Shown: piece by piece, positions 51,261 through 60,073 of the stretch | Layout: the number at the start of each line of letters is the position of its first letter | Numbering within the stretch: position 1 is the stretch's first letter | Origin: Bacillus sp. UNC41MFS5 | Lineage (GTDB): Bacteria; Bacillota; Bacilli; Bacillales_B; DSM-18226 | Assembly (NCBI RefSeq): GCF_000686805.1 | Contig: NZ_KK366017.1 | Coordinates: 1,285,183-1,349,182, forward strand | DNA length: 64,000 nucleotides | Direction: 5' to 3' | Translations under genes and position numbers: made by a program | Notes under the pieces: generated by a model | Seen by the model: the letters and a program-made list of their open reading frames with translations, nothing else | What the model was told of the DNA's origin: nothing | Database searches by the model: none

Positions 51261-53462
51261 ATGGAATCACGAAAAGTAACACATGCAAAAAATAATTTTT
51301 CAAAAAGGAGGAAATTTGCGATTAAGCGTTTTTTCCTTGTTACCCTAACAGTACTACTTATGCTAAGTGGTGGAATAATTTTCACAAGTGCTGAGTATGG
51401 TATGCCCTTGGTAGATATTCCTAAATTAAAGCAAGTAGGACCAATTGGGGAATACGGTTATCCTGCGTGGTTTAGAGATTCACAAGGTAATCGAAATGAA
51501 CTATGCTTAGATTTCGAAAACCCTTTGTGTGCTCTTCCAATCGAGGAAATACCTAATCCAGCAGAACCTTTTTCGATTGAGAAAGGGAATTTTCCAGAAG
51601 AGGCTTTTTATCAGCTGGCAGGCGCAGAGTTAGACCTTCCAAACGGCGGAAGAGCCGTAGCAACATTTGCACTTGAAGCAGCTTGGGCCAATGAAATCGT
51701 TCAACCAGGAGATCAAATCGTATTTGGAAGGGTCAGGTTCCGAATTGATGGCTTGGTTACTGGAGGTAAATACACGATTACTCATCCATATGGAATTGAT
51801 ACTTTCACAGCTGTAGCAGCAGATGAAAGGGATCCTTCAGAAGGTGGAGAAATCAGATTTGTAGAAGACATAGGGGTTCAAGATCCTTTTGAAGGGCCAA
51901 TGAAGAGTCGTATCGGAACATTTTTAAGGTGGGATCCGGCTGTAGCACCTGCAGCACCGGTTGGTTATGTGGGCGATCCGGACGTAAACCATAAGGTAAT
52001 TGGTGGTGTTAATGGCCAAAACTACTTTAAAATTCAAGGTCCTGGCATTGGTAACAATTGTGGTAATGATTGTACCATTCAAACTGATGAATTTAGTTTA
52101 AGTGGGAAAATAGCAACGAATTCCGGGGTAGATGTTGTACGTGCAACATATAGCAGAAATGTAGATGCAGATGGAAACCCTTTAGCTGGTGGTACTATTG
52201 ATGTTTTTGCTTTTACTGAACAAGATAAGGATTATACATTACAAGTTACAGGTGCGGGAGATAAACCAGTCCCAATGAAAGGAACAAAAGGTAAATACTT
52301 TGCCAGAGTAACTTTTTCGGGTCCACTTCCAGAATTAACAGTTACCAACACGACGGATAATCCAGACAGTGTCAAAAAAGTTAAACCTGTTGATACGATC
52401 GTAGAACCAAGAGCCATATATCGTTCTGATCTAAAACCACAACAAATAATTATTACAGCATCCTCAAGTGATAATGTAAATAAACCAGAACTGAAGGTTT
52501 CAGAGTTTGGTAATCAAACTCTTTCTGATGGAAAGTTGGTCATAGAAAGTCCATCATTTATTCCACCATACATTACGATAAATTCTGCAAAAAATGGGAC
52601 TGTAACGATACCTTTGGAAGTTGTCGGTGCGCCTGCAAATCCTCCAATTGCAGATGCGGGATCGGACCAAACCGTTAAAGCAGGAGACACTGTAACGCTT
52701 AACGGTAGTAAATCTGTCGGGGACTTTGATACAAATCTAATTAAATGGGAATTTGTTTCGTCTTCAACTGGACTTACTAATGTGGATTTAAAAGATGCTA
52801 ACACGTTAGCACCTTCGTTCACAGCAGAACAAGGTATGGGAACACTGGTGTTTAAATTAATTCTTACAGGACCTAATGGTGATATTGATGAAAGCACTGT
52901 TAAAGTAATGGTTGAGGATGAGGTAGTTGCTCCTGAGGCAAATGTTGCGGGGAATCCTGGTCTAAAAGCTAAACAAGGTGATCCAGTTACGCTTGATGCC
53001 AGTGGATCCAAAAATGCAGTAGAGTATACTTGGACGCAGGTCAGTGGTCCAAAGGTAACACTTAATCTTTCTGACCCTAAAAAACCAACATTTAATTATC
53101 CAAAAGAAAACAAACCTGTAACATTAAATCTCACTGTAAAAGGTGTCGATGGAAAAACAGATAGTGAAGATATAACGATCACGACCGACTCAGAAGCGAT
53201 TGCGATTACTGGAGCTGAATATCGCGCAGGAGAATGGAGAATTGACGGAACCTCTGTGGTAAAAGGACCTGGAGTAACGGTCACTATTTACCTTGGCCCT
53301 CCTTCTAACAACCAAATTATCGCGAAAGTAGCAGTCGACACTCTTGGTGCGTGGAGATACCGCGGTACTGGAACCGTAACAAATGTTCCTAGAACAGGAA
53401 ATGTAACTGCCACATCACCTACAAGTGAACTTGTTCCAAGTTTTGCATACAGATTTAGGTGA
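51261..53462 (+). CDS. Secreted PKD-domain surface protein
   Basis: 733 residues. A long basic N-terminus and a hydrophobic signal segment (about 22-44) are followed by a novel globular region (about 45-330, with C-x3-C in NNCGNDC), a linker, then two PKD/Ig-like domains (about 455-555, starting PPIADAGSDQTVKAGDTVTL; about 560-655, with VTLDASGSKNAVEYTWTQVSGP) and a final beta-sandwich-like repeat. No LPxTG or S-layer motif. Ribosome site AAAGGTGG. It follows the giant oxidase by 60 bases and is closed by a terminator, so it is probably the structural partner or matrix protein of the oxidase locus. Confidence 0.78.
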   Translation: MESRKVTHAKNNFSKRRKFAIKRFFLVTLTVLLMLSGGIIFTSAEYGMPLVDIPKLKQVGPIGEYGYPAWFRDSQGNRNELCLDFENPLCALPIEEIPNPAEPFSIEKGNFPEEAFYQLAGAELDLPNGGRAVATFALEAAWANEIVQPGDQIVFGRVRFRIDGLVTGGKYTITHPYGIDTFTAVAADERDPSEGGEIRFVEDIGVQDPFEGPMKSRIGTFLRWDPAVAPAAPVGYVGDPDVNHKVIGGVNGQNYFKIQGPGIGNNCGNDCTIQTDEFSLSGKIATNSGVDVVRATYSRNVDADGNPLAGGTIDVFAFTEQDKDYTLQVTGAGDKPVPMKGTKGKYFARVTFSGPLPELTVTNTTDNPDSVKKVKPVDTIVEPRAIYRSDLKPQQIIITASSSDNVNKPELKVSEFGNQTLSDGKLVIESPSFIPPYITINSAKNGTVTIPLEVVGAPANPPIADAGSDQTVKAGDTVTLNGSKSVGDFDTNLIKWEFVSSSTGLTNVDLKDANTLAPSFTAEQGMGTLVFKLILTGPNGDIDESTVKVMVEDEVVAPEANVAGNPGLKAKQGDPVTLDASGSKNAVEYTWTQVSGPKVTLNLSDPKKPTFNYPKENKPVTLNLTVKGVDGKTDSEDITITTDSEAIAITGAEYRAGEWRIDGTSVVKGPGVTVTIYLGPPSNNQIIAKVAVDTLGAWRYRGTGTVTNVPRTGNVTATSPTSELVPSFAYRFR

Positions 53463-53474
53463 TTACTAATCTCA

Positions 53475-53518
53475 AAGCTGGAAAGTTACTAATATTGAGT
53501 AGCTTTCCAGCTTTTATT
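53475..53518 (+). terminator. Terminator closing the oxidase/PKD transcription unit
   Basis: 16-base stem AAGCTGGAAAGTTACT / AGTAGCTTTCCAGCTT with one G-U pair, followed by TTATTT. Confidence 0.85.
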
Positions 53519-53588
53519 TAGGTGAAGAAATAATAGAACGTCCAATCCTATTGAGAATATACTATTTACAAGGAAGGGTGGGAGGCAT

Positions 53589-53846
53589 ATGTTTTTCTTT
53601 GTGATATTTCTAATTGGATTGGTCTTACCATTTATATTAATAAAGATTGAGTTTAGTTGGATCATCTGGATTCCGGCATTGATCTTCTTCTTAGCAGCAA
53701 TTCTAGCAGTTATAAAGGCAGTTATTTTTCCAGGGGAAGGAATGGCGGATTTAGCTGAGCGAATCTATGTAATGATTTTTGGTACTGCGGCAATCGGTTC
53801 TATTGTTGGCGGGGGCATCGCGCATTTTATAAAAAGTAAAAAATAA
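53589..53846 (+). CDS. Small three-helix membrane protein, unknown
   Basis: 85 residues, almost entirely hydrophobic: helices at about 2-18, 22-47 and 60-80, ending in HFIKSKK. A strong ribosome site (GAAGGGTGGGAGG) precedes the ATG. Family not recognised. Lies between the PKD protein and the small exported protein. Confidence 0.6.
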   Translation: MFFFVIFLIGLVLPFILIKIEFSWIIWIPALIFFLAAILAVIKAVIFPGEGMADLAERIYVMIFGTAAIGSIVGGGIAHFIKSKK

Positions 53847-53938
53847 ATAATAAAAAATTGAGTTTCCTTCAAACCAATTGGGACTGATTCTCGTTACCTT
53901 TAACGAAGGCCCATAAAGAATGAAGGAGTTGCATGTGA

Positions 53939-54466
53939 ATGAAAAAACGTTTAAAGGTCCTACTTGGTTTGGCAATGATGTCGATGTTTTTGTTTGGTGC
54001 AGTTGCTTTCGCAGCTACAGATTTTACCCAACTGGGATTTTCTAGGGTGGCCACAGAAAGAGAAGTTGGGGCAGGCGAAGCCGCAAAACTTAGTCACAGT
54101 GGGATTAAGATTCAAATACCTGAAGGAACTTTCACCACCGATGTCACTTTTCAAGTCCTAGAAGGAGATAATAAAAAATTTCAAAAAGTTGCTCCTGCTG
54201 GCGAAACTGTAATCATGAATTTTGCGTTTAGAGTAATAGATTCAGAGACTGGTCAACTGATTGATAAATTTAATAAACCACTCACATTTAGCTTTAAAGA
54301 TAAAGATGTAAATAGTGGAAGCATTTACTATAACTTTACACCTGCGGGAGCTGCGGTTAATAATAATGCAGCCTCAGTAATCGACGGAAGAACGTTATCC
54401 CATCCCGTTGGAGGAGCACCTGTAGGCTGGTTTATTACATCACCTACTATAAGTATTAACAAATAA
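53939..54466 (+). CDS. Exported protein of unknown function
   Basis: 175 residues with a classical Sec signal peptide (MKKRLKVLLGLAMMSMFLFGAVAFA, cleavage probably after AFA). The mature part is beta-rich; the segment SGIKIQIPEGTFTTDVTFQVLEGD resembles the start of ZU5-like or other beta-sandwich domains, but I cannot name it. Ribosome site GAAGGAG. Ends at a bidirectional terminator against the anti-sigma gene. Probably part of the same cell-envelope region as the oxidases. Confidence 0.65.
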   Translation: MKKRLKVLLGLAMMSMFLFGAVAFAATDFTQLGFSRVATEREVGAGEAAKLSHSGIKIQIPEGTFTTDVTFQVLEGDNKKFQKVAPAGETVIMNFAFRVIDSETGQLIDKFNKPLTFSFKDKDVNSGSIYYNFTPAGAAVNNNAASVIDGRTLSHPVGGAPVGWFITSPTISINK

Positions 54467-54490
54467 GGAATAATCCATTTATACTTAATG

Positions 54491-54533
54491 AAAAAAGCCC
54501 ATGGTTCTCAGTTGTGAGAATCATGGGCTTTTA
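54491..54533. terminator. Bidirectional terminator
   Basis: AAAAGCCCATGGTTCTCA pairs with TGAGAATCATGGGCTTTT (one mismatch); A/T tails on both sides serve the convergent genes. Confidence 0.88.
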
Positions 54534-54537
54534 CCAT

Positions 54538-55281
54538 TTATGTTCCTAACACTTTTTTACCTCGCGGCTGGGTTCCATTGGCGTCCGGTTCAAGTGAGAT
54601 CCCAATCGCCTCAAAAGAAGTTTCTTCTTTCAATTGATAGGTAAGGGAGCCATTCCCTTGCTCATCGACATGGAAGGTTCCTGCACTTTTTCGGTTCCCA
54701 TCATGAATGAGCCAAACCTGATATGCCTCTGACCCCCTGGTATCATCAAGACCATTAACTTGGAAAACGAGCTGTTTTTTATCACCTTGTTTGTAAAGCA
54801 AAGCCTGCCCATTGGCAGAATCAACTCCAGGATTTGCCGTTTTTAACGTGTAAATTTCGATGACTTCAGTAGGAATATTAACTTGTTCCTTTAATTCTGA
54901 AACTTGGTCTCTAAGGTTTATATTATTCCAAATGACTCCCCCAAAGCTAAAGAGAAAAGCGGCGGCTGCTAATCCATAAAGAGAAGGGTGGAACTTTTTG
55001 TTCTTTCTGTTTGGACTAACCATTTCGATCGTAGGCTGGGCTGTTGCTTCAGCTGAGAAAATGGCATTCATCACTTCATCCTTTAAATCAGCGGGTACCT
55101 CGACATCTTCAAATTCATAAGGGAGCATGGACCACGCCTCCTGCAGTTCTTGAATGTCATTCGCGCAAGACGGACAATGTATAAGGTGCCTCTCGATTTT
55201 CATCCTTTCAACTTCAGATAATTCGTTAATCAAATAAGAGACTAATTCATTGGAAAATGAACATCTGCTATTTAGACTCAT
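54538..55281 (-). CDS. Anti-sigma factor, zinc-finger (ZAS) and RskA type
   Basis: About 247 residues. The cytosolic N-terminal anti-sigma domain has the zinc motif H32-x3-C36-x2-C39 (ERHLIHCPSCANDI). One membrane helix (about 105-125, GLAAAAFLFSFGGVIWNN) follows, then an extracytoplasmic RskA-like domain (AYQVWLIHDGNRKSAGTFHVDEQGNGSLTYQL). Sequesters the sigma factor encoded just upstream. ATG 55281 has GGGGGAATG upstream and lies 5 bases after the sigma stop; the frame itself opens earlier. Signal unknown. Confidence 0.88.
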   Translation of the reverse strand: MSLNSRCSFSNELVSYLINELSEVERMKIERHLIHCPSCANDIQELQEAWSMLPYEFEDVEVPADLKDEVMNAIFSAEATAQPTIEMVSPNRKNKKFHPSLYGLAAAAFLFSFGGVIWNNINLRDQVSELKEQVNIPTEVIEIYTLKTANPGVDSANGQALLYKQGDKKQLVFQVNGLDDTRGSEAYQVWLIHDGNRKSAGTFHVDEQGNGSLTYQLKEETSFEAIGISLEPDANGTQPRGKKVLGT

Positions 55282-55285
55282 ATTT

Positions 55286-55852
55286 TCATTCCCCCATCTC
55301 CATGACAATGTGTTTCCGCAAGACTTTAAGTGTTTGATGCAGCCGGCTTTTGATAGTGCCGATTGGTTCCTTCTTCATTTCAGCAATTTCACTGAGCGTA
55401 TAACCTTCCCAATATAGCCATTGGATCAGTTCGATTTGATTTTTTGATAGATATTGGTAGGCTTTGTGTATTTGTTCTCGCACAAGTTTTCGTGATAAAA
55501 TCTCTGCTGGATTGTTGGCGTGAGAACCTGGAATTTGTTCTAATTGTTCCTGGTCAATTGAAACTAGTGAAGCATCCTTTTTTTCTTTGCGGTGGTGGTC
55601 AATCGTGATATTACGAGTGAGGGTAAGGAGCCAATTGACGAATTGTCCTTTTTCAGGATTATAACCGGTCTCTGTTGTCCATACGCGGGTAAAAACGGCC
55701 TGAACAATCACTCTAGCATTGTCTTGATCCTTCGTTGATTTGATAACAAAGGAGTACACCAGCTTAATATAACGGTCATATATTTCTTCCAAAGCTGGAC
55801 GATGCTTGGCTTTAATTAAAAGCATTAATTCGGCATCACTCAAATTTTGCAT
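55286..55852 (-). CDS. ECF-type RNA polymerase sigma factor
   Basis: 188 residues. Region 2 reads YDRYIKLVYSFVIKSTKDQDNARVIVQAVFTRVWTTETGYNPEKGQFVNWLLTLTRNITIDHHRK; region 4 reads LSKNQIELIQWLYWEGYTLSEIAEMKKEPIGTIKSRLHQTLKVLRKH. It lacks region 3, as in group IV sigma factors (SigK/RpoE/SigL-type). Cotranscribed with its ZAS/RskA anti-sigma. The usual autoregulatory promoter could not be identified by eye. It converges on the exported oxidase locus, a candidate target region. Confidence 0.9.
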   Translation of the reverse strand: MQNLSDAELMLLIKAKHRPALEEIYDRYIKLVYSFVIKSTKDQDNARVIVQAVFTRVWTTETGYNPEKGQFVNWLLTLTRNITIDHHRKEKKDASLVSIDQEQLEQIPGSHANNPAEILSRKLVREQIHKAYQYLSKNQIELIQWLYWEGYTLSEIAEMKKEPIGTIKSRLHQTLKVLRKHIVMEMGE

Positions 55853-56042
55853 AAAAAGGCAGACCCCCTAATCATTTCCGGATCCCTTTATATAAATAAA
55901 CGAATCTACAAGAAAATCGGTTTGTATAAGTATATAGTAATTTTGAAAGATTATGGTGACAAGCTCCATTTTCATAAAAAAATCATTATTTTCGCTTCGT
56001 CTTAGATCTATTTACGATTCAAAATGTTGTAAAATTACACCC

Positions 56043-56150
56043 TATCAGCGAATTTTAATGTTTTATCAGCGAATTACTGAGTTTAATCGGCGAATTTACC
56101 CGTTCAATCGGCGAATTTTTGAGTTTAATCAGCGAATCGCAGAATTCAAC
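56043..56150. repeat. 21-bp-period direct repeat array (locus 2, inverse orientation)
   Basis: Five units with exact 21-base spacing contain (A/T)ATC(A/G)GCGAATT, the reverse complement of the AATTCGCCGAT core at 16376-16560. Variable 9-base ends. It occupies most of the 341-base gap between the sigma factor and MFS genes; the remaining 55853-56040 is AT-rich upstream sequence of the sigma gene with no ORF I can support. Confidence 0.85.
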
Positions 56151-56152
56151 TT

Positions 56153-56183
56153 TTAGAAAAAAAAATAGACCTCAAATTGAGGT
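56153..56183 (-). terminator. Terminator of the phosphodiesterase-MFS operon
   Basis: GACCTCA / TGAGGTC stem with loop AAT; on the minus strand followed by TATTTTTTTTT. Confidence 0.82.
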
Positions 56184-56193
56184 CAAGTAATTG

Positions 56194-57468
56194 TTATTGC
56201 GAAATCGAATTCGATTGTGAGATGTTGGATGATTCTGGTACGCGCAGTAGGATCGTGCCTCCGATGATAAAGAGAAGAATTAAGCTAAATACACCACTGT
56301 TTGTATTTCCGGTGATTTGTGCGGTGAAACCAACCAGGAATGGCCCTAATATTGCTGCAAATTTATAAAAAATACTATAAAAACCAAAGAACTCATTGGC
56401 ATTTTCCTTTGGAACGAGTTTAGCAAAGTAGGAACGGCTTAGTGCCTGGATTCCACCTTGTGAGGATGCGACGAGCATCGCTAAGATCCAAAAATCTAAT
56501 GTTGTCTTTAAGAAATAGGCATACGTACAAATGACAATATAAACAAAGATTCCCACGAGCAGCATCGTTTTGCCTTTAAATTTATCAGCTAATTTCCCAT
56601 ATAAAATGGCAAACGGTGCGGCCACTACTTGGGTGGCGAACAAGATAATTAATAGATTCGTAGATGAAATTCCAAGATCGGAACCATAGGCTGTCGACAT
56701 GGTAATTATCGTATTGACACCATCAATATAAAAGAAATAAGCAATTAAGAACAGAAACAATGGTCGGTACAGCCTGATTTTTTTGAAGGTATCAAACAGT
56801 TGTTTAAAGCCGTTGGAAATCGGGTTTGGAACAGGCTCTTTATAATAAACTTGCTGGACATTTTTAAGCATAGGAATCGTGAATAATCCCCACCATAAGG
56901 CAGTAATCGCAAAGGCAGCTTGACTTGCGACAGTCACAGATAGGGGGATGATATTTTGCTGGGATAATATAATAAGTGCAATACTAATTATAAAAGGGAT
57001 GGTGCTGCCGATATAACCCATCGCATAGCCTCGTGAGGATACTTGATTCATCCGATCCTCAGTCGTTACATCGACTAGAAAGGCATCATAGAAAATATTT
57101 GTTCCTCCGAAGCCAATTACGGTAACCATATAGCAAATTAATAAAAAAAGCCATTGGTTACTTGGGACCACTGCAAGTAGCAAGGTAAAGACAATTCCAA
57201 GGGCAAGGAAAAAGGTAAACAGGCGTTTCTTTAAACCTTTGAAGTCGGCGATACTTCCTAAAATAGGGGCACAAAGTGAAATAAGCAGGGTAGCAAATGA
57301 ATTAGCATAGCCCCAATAGGCTGTAGAAGTCGAAGCTGCAAGTCCTGCCTCTTTCGCCGCTGCTTTAAAATACAATGGAAATATGGCTGTAGTAATGAGG
57401 ATGGAGTAAGCAGAGTTTGCCCAATCATATAAAACCCAGCTCTTTTCTTGCTTTGACATCCGGCTCAT
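56194..57468 (-). CDS. MFS transporter, Atg22/UMF1-like
   Basis: 424 residues, about 12 membrane helices. The start WVLYDWANSAYSILITTAIFPLYFK is the hallmark of the Atg22-like (vacuole effluxer) branch of the major facilitator superfamily. GGIQALSRSYFAKLVPKENANEFFGFYSIFYKFAAILGP in the second half is equally characteristic. Yeast Atg22 exports amino acids; the bacterial cargo is unknown. Starts 14 bases after the phosphodiesterase stop, so the two form an operon. Confidence 0.9.
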   Translation of the reverse strand: MSRMSKQEKSWVLYDWANSAYSILITTAIFPLYFKAAAKEAGLAASTSTAYWGYANSFATLLISLCAPILGSIADFKGLKKRLFTFFLALGIVFTLLLAVVPSNQWLFLLICYMVTVIGFGGTNIFYDAFLVDVTTEDRMNQVSSRGYAMGYIGSTIPFIISIALIILSQQNIIPLSVTVASQAAFAITALWWGLFTIPMLKNVQQVYYKEPVPNPISNGFKQLFDTFKKIRLYRPLFLFLIAYFFYIDGVNTIITMSTAYGSDLGISSTNLLIILFATQVVAAPFAILYGKLADKFKGKTMLLVGIFVYIVICTYAYFLKTTLDFWILAMLVASSQGGIQALSRSYFAKLVPKENANEFFGFYSIFYKFAAILGPFLVGFTAQITGNTNSGVFSLILLFIIGGTILLRVPESSNISQSNSISQ

Positions 57469-57482
57469 AGATTTTCCCCCTT

Positions 57483-58790
57483 TTAAAATTTCAAAATCTC
57501 TTCGATAACCCTTCCATCTGTCTGACCTAAATTTACTCCTAATAGCCGTGCAAAGGTGGGGCCTTCATCAATGAGACGAATCGTAGGCAGGGTGACTGCT
57601 TGAATTCCTTTTCCAGCTGCCATAAAAATGGTTCCATAATCTTCTTTCTCAGGTGAATAGCCATGACAAGCTAAGGTGTACTTATGATCCCTTCTAACAT
57701 CCTCCTTCGTAATCGTTTTGATAAACTCCCCCTCAAAGTCTTCTAAAAAGAAAAATCCCCTTTGTGCTTCAAGCATAAAGGCACAAGCTCCATCAGCTCC
57801 TTTTTCAGAAGCCTGTGCTCCGGTGAGTGCTGATTCAATTCCGCTTTCCGGATTATTAAGCAATAAATCTACTAATTGCCTTACTTCATTTGAGGTTGCG
57901 GTATCTTGATGGTCTTTAATGTAAATATATGCAGAGCCATCACAACTTTTACAATAGGCCTTCCAATTAATTATTTTCCCTTTCCCGTTCGAGGTGATCA
58001 AACCTTTCTCATGGAATAAAACATTGAGGTTTATGGCTTTATTTTCATCTAAGGCACTATGGTCACCTAGTGCCACCAGCGTGGAGTTCTCATAAATTCC
58101 ACTTTCTTTTAGGGCACTGATAATCCTGCCAAGCCTGTAATTATGACGTTCGATTGCAGCCATTGCTTCCTTGGATGAGAACCCATGATAATGACGCTGT
58201 GTATCTAAATCGGTAAAGTGAACCATTAATAGATGTGGTTTCTTTGTTTTAATCGTATCGACAGTTGACTCTAGAACAAAGTCATCCAATTCCGGTTGAT
58301 TGAGGCCTATACGAAGATGCCCATAGCGCCTATTAAGGTCCCATTGATAGCGCGGGCTGCCACTCATAAGTGAAACCAGAATTTGGTTATGCCAGGGGCG
58401 GTTCGCAAAAATTTCTGGCATATTGTAGTCAATATTTGCTTTCGCTGTTACAGGCCACAATAAGGCGGCAGTTGTCATATTGGCTTTTTTTACTTCGTCA
58501 TATAACGTGGTCCCTTGTATACAATTCCGGAACCAATTCCAATCCGGAGAAAGTCTCCCTGGTTGTACTAGGGTATTATTAATGACTCCATGCCGCTTCG
58601 GATAATTACCCGTCACAATTGTTGCGTGACAAGGATAGGTGACCGATGGGTAAATCGATTTGACATTTTTGATCAAGGCGCCATTTTTTAAGATGGTTTG
58701 AAAGTGTGGGAGTTCGGATAATAGTGGGAAATCTAAAGCTGATAGGCAATCAAATGAAATGATAATTAAATGGTCTGTCAATCGCTTCAT
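57483..58790 (-). CDS. Alkaline-phosphatase-superfamily phosphodiesterase (NPP-like)
   Basis: 435 residues of the type I phosphodiesterase/nucleotide pyrophosphatase fold. IISFDCLSALDF holds the first metal Asp; SIYPSVTYPCHATIVTGNYPKRHGVINN holds the catalytic Thr and following motif; HFTDLDTQRHYHG and LVALGDHSA supply Asp/His metal ligands, and LACHGYSPE the last His. No signal peptide, so probably cytosolic, unlike many relatives. Cotranscribed with the Atg22-like transporter. Substrate unknown: a nucleotide, phospholipid or phosphonate ester. Confidence 0.88.
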   Translation of the reverse strand: MKRLTDHLIIISFDCLSALDFPLLSELPHFQTILKNGALIKNVKSIYPSVTYPCHATIVTGNYPKRHGVINNTLVQPGRLSPDWNWFRNCIQGTTLYDEVKKANMTTAALLWPVTAKANIDYNMPEIFANRPWHNQILVSLMSGSPRYQWDLNRRYGHLRIGLNQPELDDFVLESTVDTIKTKKPHLLMVHFTDLDTQRHYHGFSSKEAMAAIERHNYRLGRIISALKESGIYENSTLVALGDHSALDENKAINLNVLFHEKGLITSNGKGKIINWKAYCKSCDGSAYIYIKDHQDTATSNEVRQLVDLLLNNPESGIESALTGAQASEKGADGACAFMLEAQRGFFFLEDFEGEFIKTITKEDVRRDHKYTLACHGYSPEKEDYGTIFMAAGKGIQAVTLPTIRLIDEGPTFARLLGVNLGQTDGRVIEEILKF

Positions 58791-58975
58791 AAAAAGAAAA
58801 ACCTCCGAAAAAGTCTAACAGATACTTCCATTGTACTACAGGTGGGCAGAAATGGAAGAATTCGTACGAATTTTTACAAAATTTTCGAAAAACAATAAAA
58901 TCCTAACTATTTTATTAAAAGTTTTTTCTAGTATAATGATATTAGCAAAATTTGGATTTCAAAGGAGGTTGGGAG

Positions 58976-59893
58976 ATGGCAAGTTTTCGAAGTTATTTGT
59001 TTGAGAAGGGGATTAAACTCTCGGTCGAACGTGCATTAAGGAAGGGGATTTCAGAAAGAGGATTGGATGAAAAAAGGCAGATGCTGGATACGGTCGCTAG
59101 AAAGTTAGCAAAACTGCCGAAAAATTGTAAGGTTCAGAAAATGGAGATTGAAGGATTGTATGCAGAGTGGATTTCCTCCGAAAACAGTTCGGAAGAAAAA
59201 GTAATCCTTTATTTACATGGCGGAGGATATGCATTTTGCTCAGCTAATACCCATCGACCACTTGCCGCTAGTATTGGGAAGGCGGCTGGTATGAAGGTTC
59301 TTTTTCCAGAATATCGTCTCGCACCGGAACATCCTTTTCCAGCTGCCATCGAAGATGCCGTCATTGTGTACCGCTGGCTCTTGCGTCAAGGGTATGATCC
59401 AGCCAATATTATATTTGCAGGTGACTCAGCAGGAGGAGGCTTAAGTGTTGCAGCCAGCTTAGTCTTAAGAGATCAAAATGAACCGCTGGCGAGGGCGATT
59501 GTTTGTTTATCACCTTGGGTTGACCTAACCGGAAGTGGGGAAAGTTATCGAAAAAACATAGAGGTGGATCCCTATCTAACGGTCCAAGGTGTTAAAGATG
59601 CCGCGCAAATGTATTCAGGACATAAGAAGCCCCTCGATCATCCGCTCATTTCACCTGTCTTTGCAGACCTTACTGGCTTCCCACCCTTATTTATCCAAGC
59701 TGGGAATCATGAAATTTTGCAAAGTGATGCGGAATTGCTAGTCAAAAAAGCACGACAAGCAGGCGTAGAGGTCACCTTTAAAATATGGGACAAAATGTGG
59801 CATGTTTGGCAAATCAGCGGGGATCGATTACCAGAGGCGAAGAAGGCTATAGGTGAAATAGGAGACTATATAAAAAAAGTATTCTATTCATAA
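58976..59893 (+). CDS. Alpha/beta hydrolase, hormone-sensitive-lipase (HSL) family esterase
   Basis: About 305 residues. Oxyanion motif LHGGGYAFCS, EYRLAPEHPFPAAIEDA, nucleophile elbow GDSAGGGL (Ser), catalytic Asp in HEILQSDAELL and catalytic His in KMWHVWQ: a complete bacterial HSL/carboxylesterase set. No signal peptide. ATG 58976 after AAAGGAGGTTGGG is clearly the start; the frame begins 8 codons earlier. A TATAAT -10 box lies at 58932-58937. Monocistronic with a terminator. Confidence 0.92.
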   Translation: MASFRSYLFEKGIKLSVERALRKGISERGLDEKRQMLDTVARKLAKLPKNCKVQKMEIEGLYAEWISSENSSEEKVILYLHGGGYAFCSANTHRPLAASIGKAAGMKVLFPEYRLAPEHPFPAAIEDAVIVYRWLLRQGYDPANIIFAGDSAGGGLSVAASLVLRDQNEPLARAIVCLSPWVDLTGSGESYRKNIEVDPYLTVQGVKDAAQMYSGHKKPLDHPLISPVFADLTGFPPLFIQAGNHEILQSDAELLVKKARQAGVEVTFKIWDKMWHVWQISGDRLPEAKKAIGEIGDYIKKVFYS

Positions 59894-59901
59894 AAAACAG
59901 T

Positions 59902-59930
59902 ACTCCTGCACCGTAATTGCAGGAGTTTTT
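59902..59930 (+). terminator. Terminator of the esterase gene
   Basis: ACTCCTGCA / TGCAGGAGT around CCGTAAT, followed by TTTTC. Confidence 0.88.
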
Positions 59931-60045
59931 CACGTGTTAATCATGCAACATTTACACCATGAACTTTATGAACAAAATGGTAGTTAAGTTTTTAATGCCG
60001 TTTAAATGAATAATCTATGAAATCCTTAAAATTTTTGTAAAATTA

Positions 60046-60059
60046 AGAAAACGTTTACA
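60046..60059. promoter_or_regulatory. cre box upstream of the tricarboxylate transporter operon
   Basis: AGAAAACGTTTACA matches the CcpA consensus TGWAANCGNTNWCA except at the first base. It lies just after a -10-like TAAAAT (60038-60043) and before the ribosome site, as expected for catabolite repression of organic-acid uptake. Confidence 0.65.
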
Positions 60060-60073
60060 AAGGGGGAAATGAA

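Noticed and set aside
52514..53011. 165-residue minus-strand ORF in the PKD protein gene
   Set aside because: Antisense shadow; the plus-strand PKD wording is convincing.
55953..56156. 67-residue plus-strand ORF with repeated FNxRI units
   Set aside because: Same explanation: a 21-base repeat keeps any frame open; the repeat exists in both orientations at two loci, so DNA-level function is more likely.
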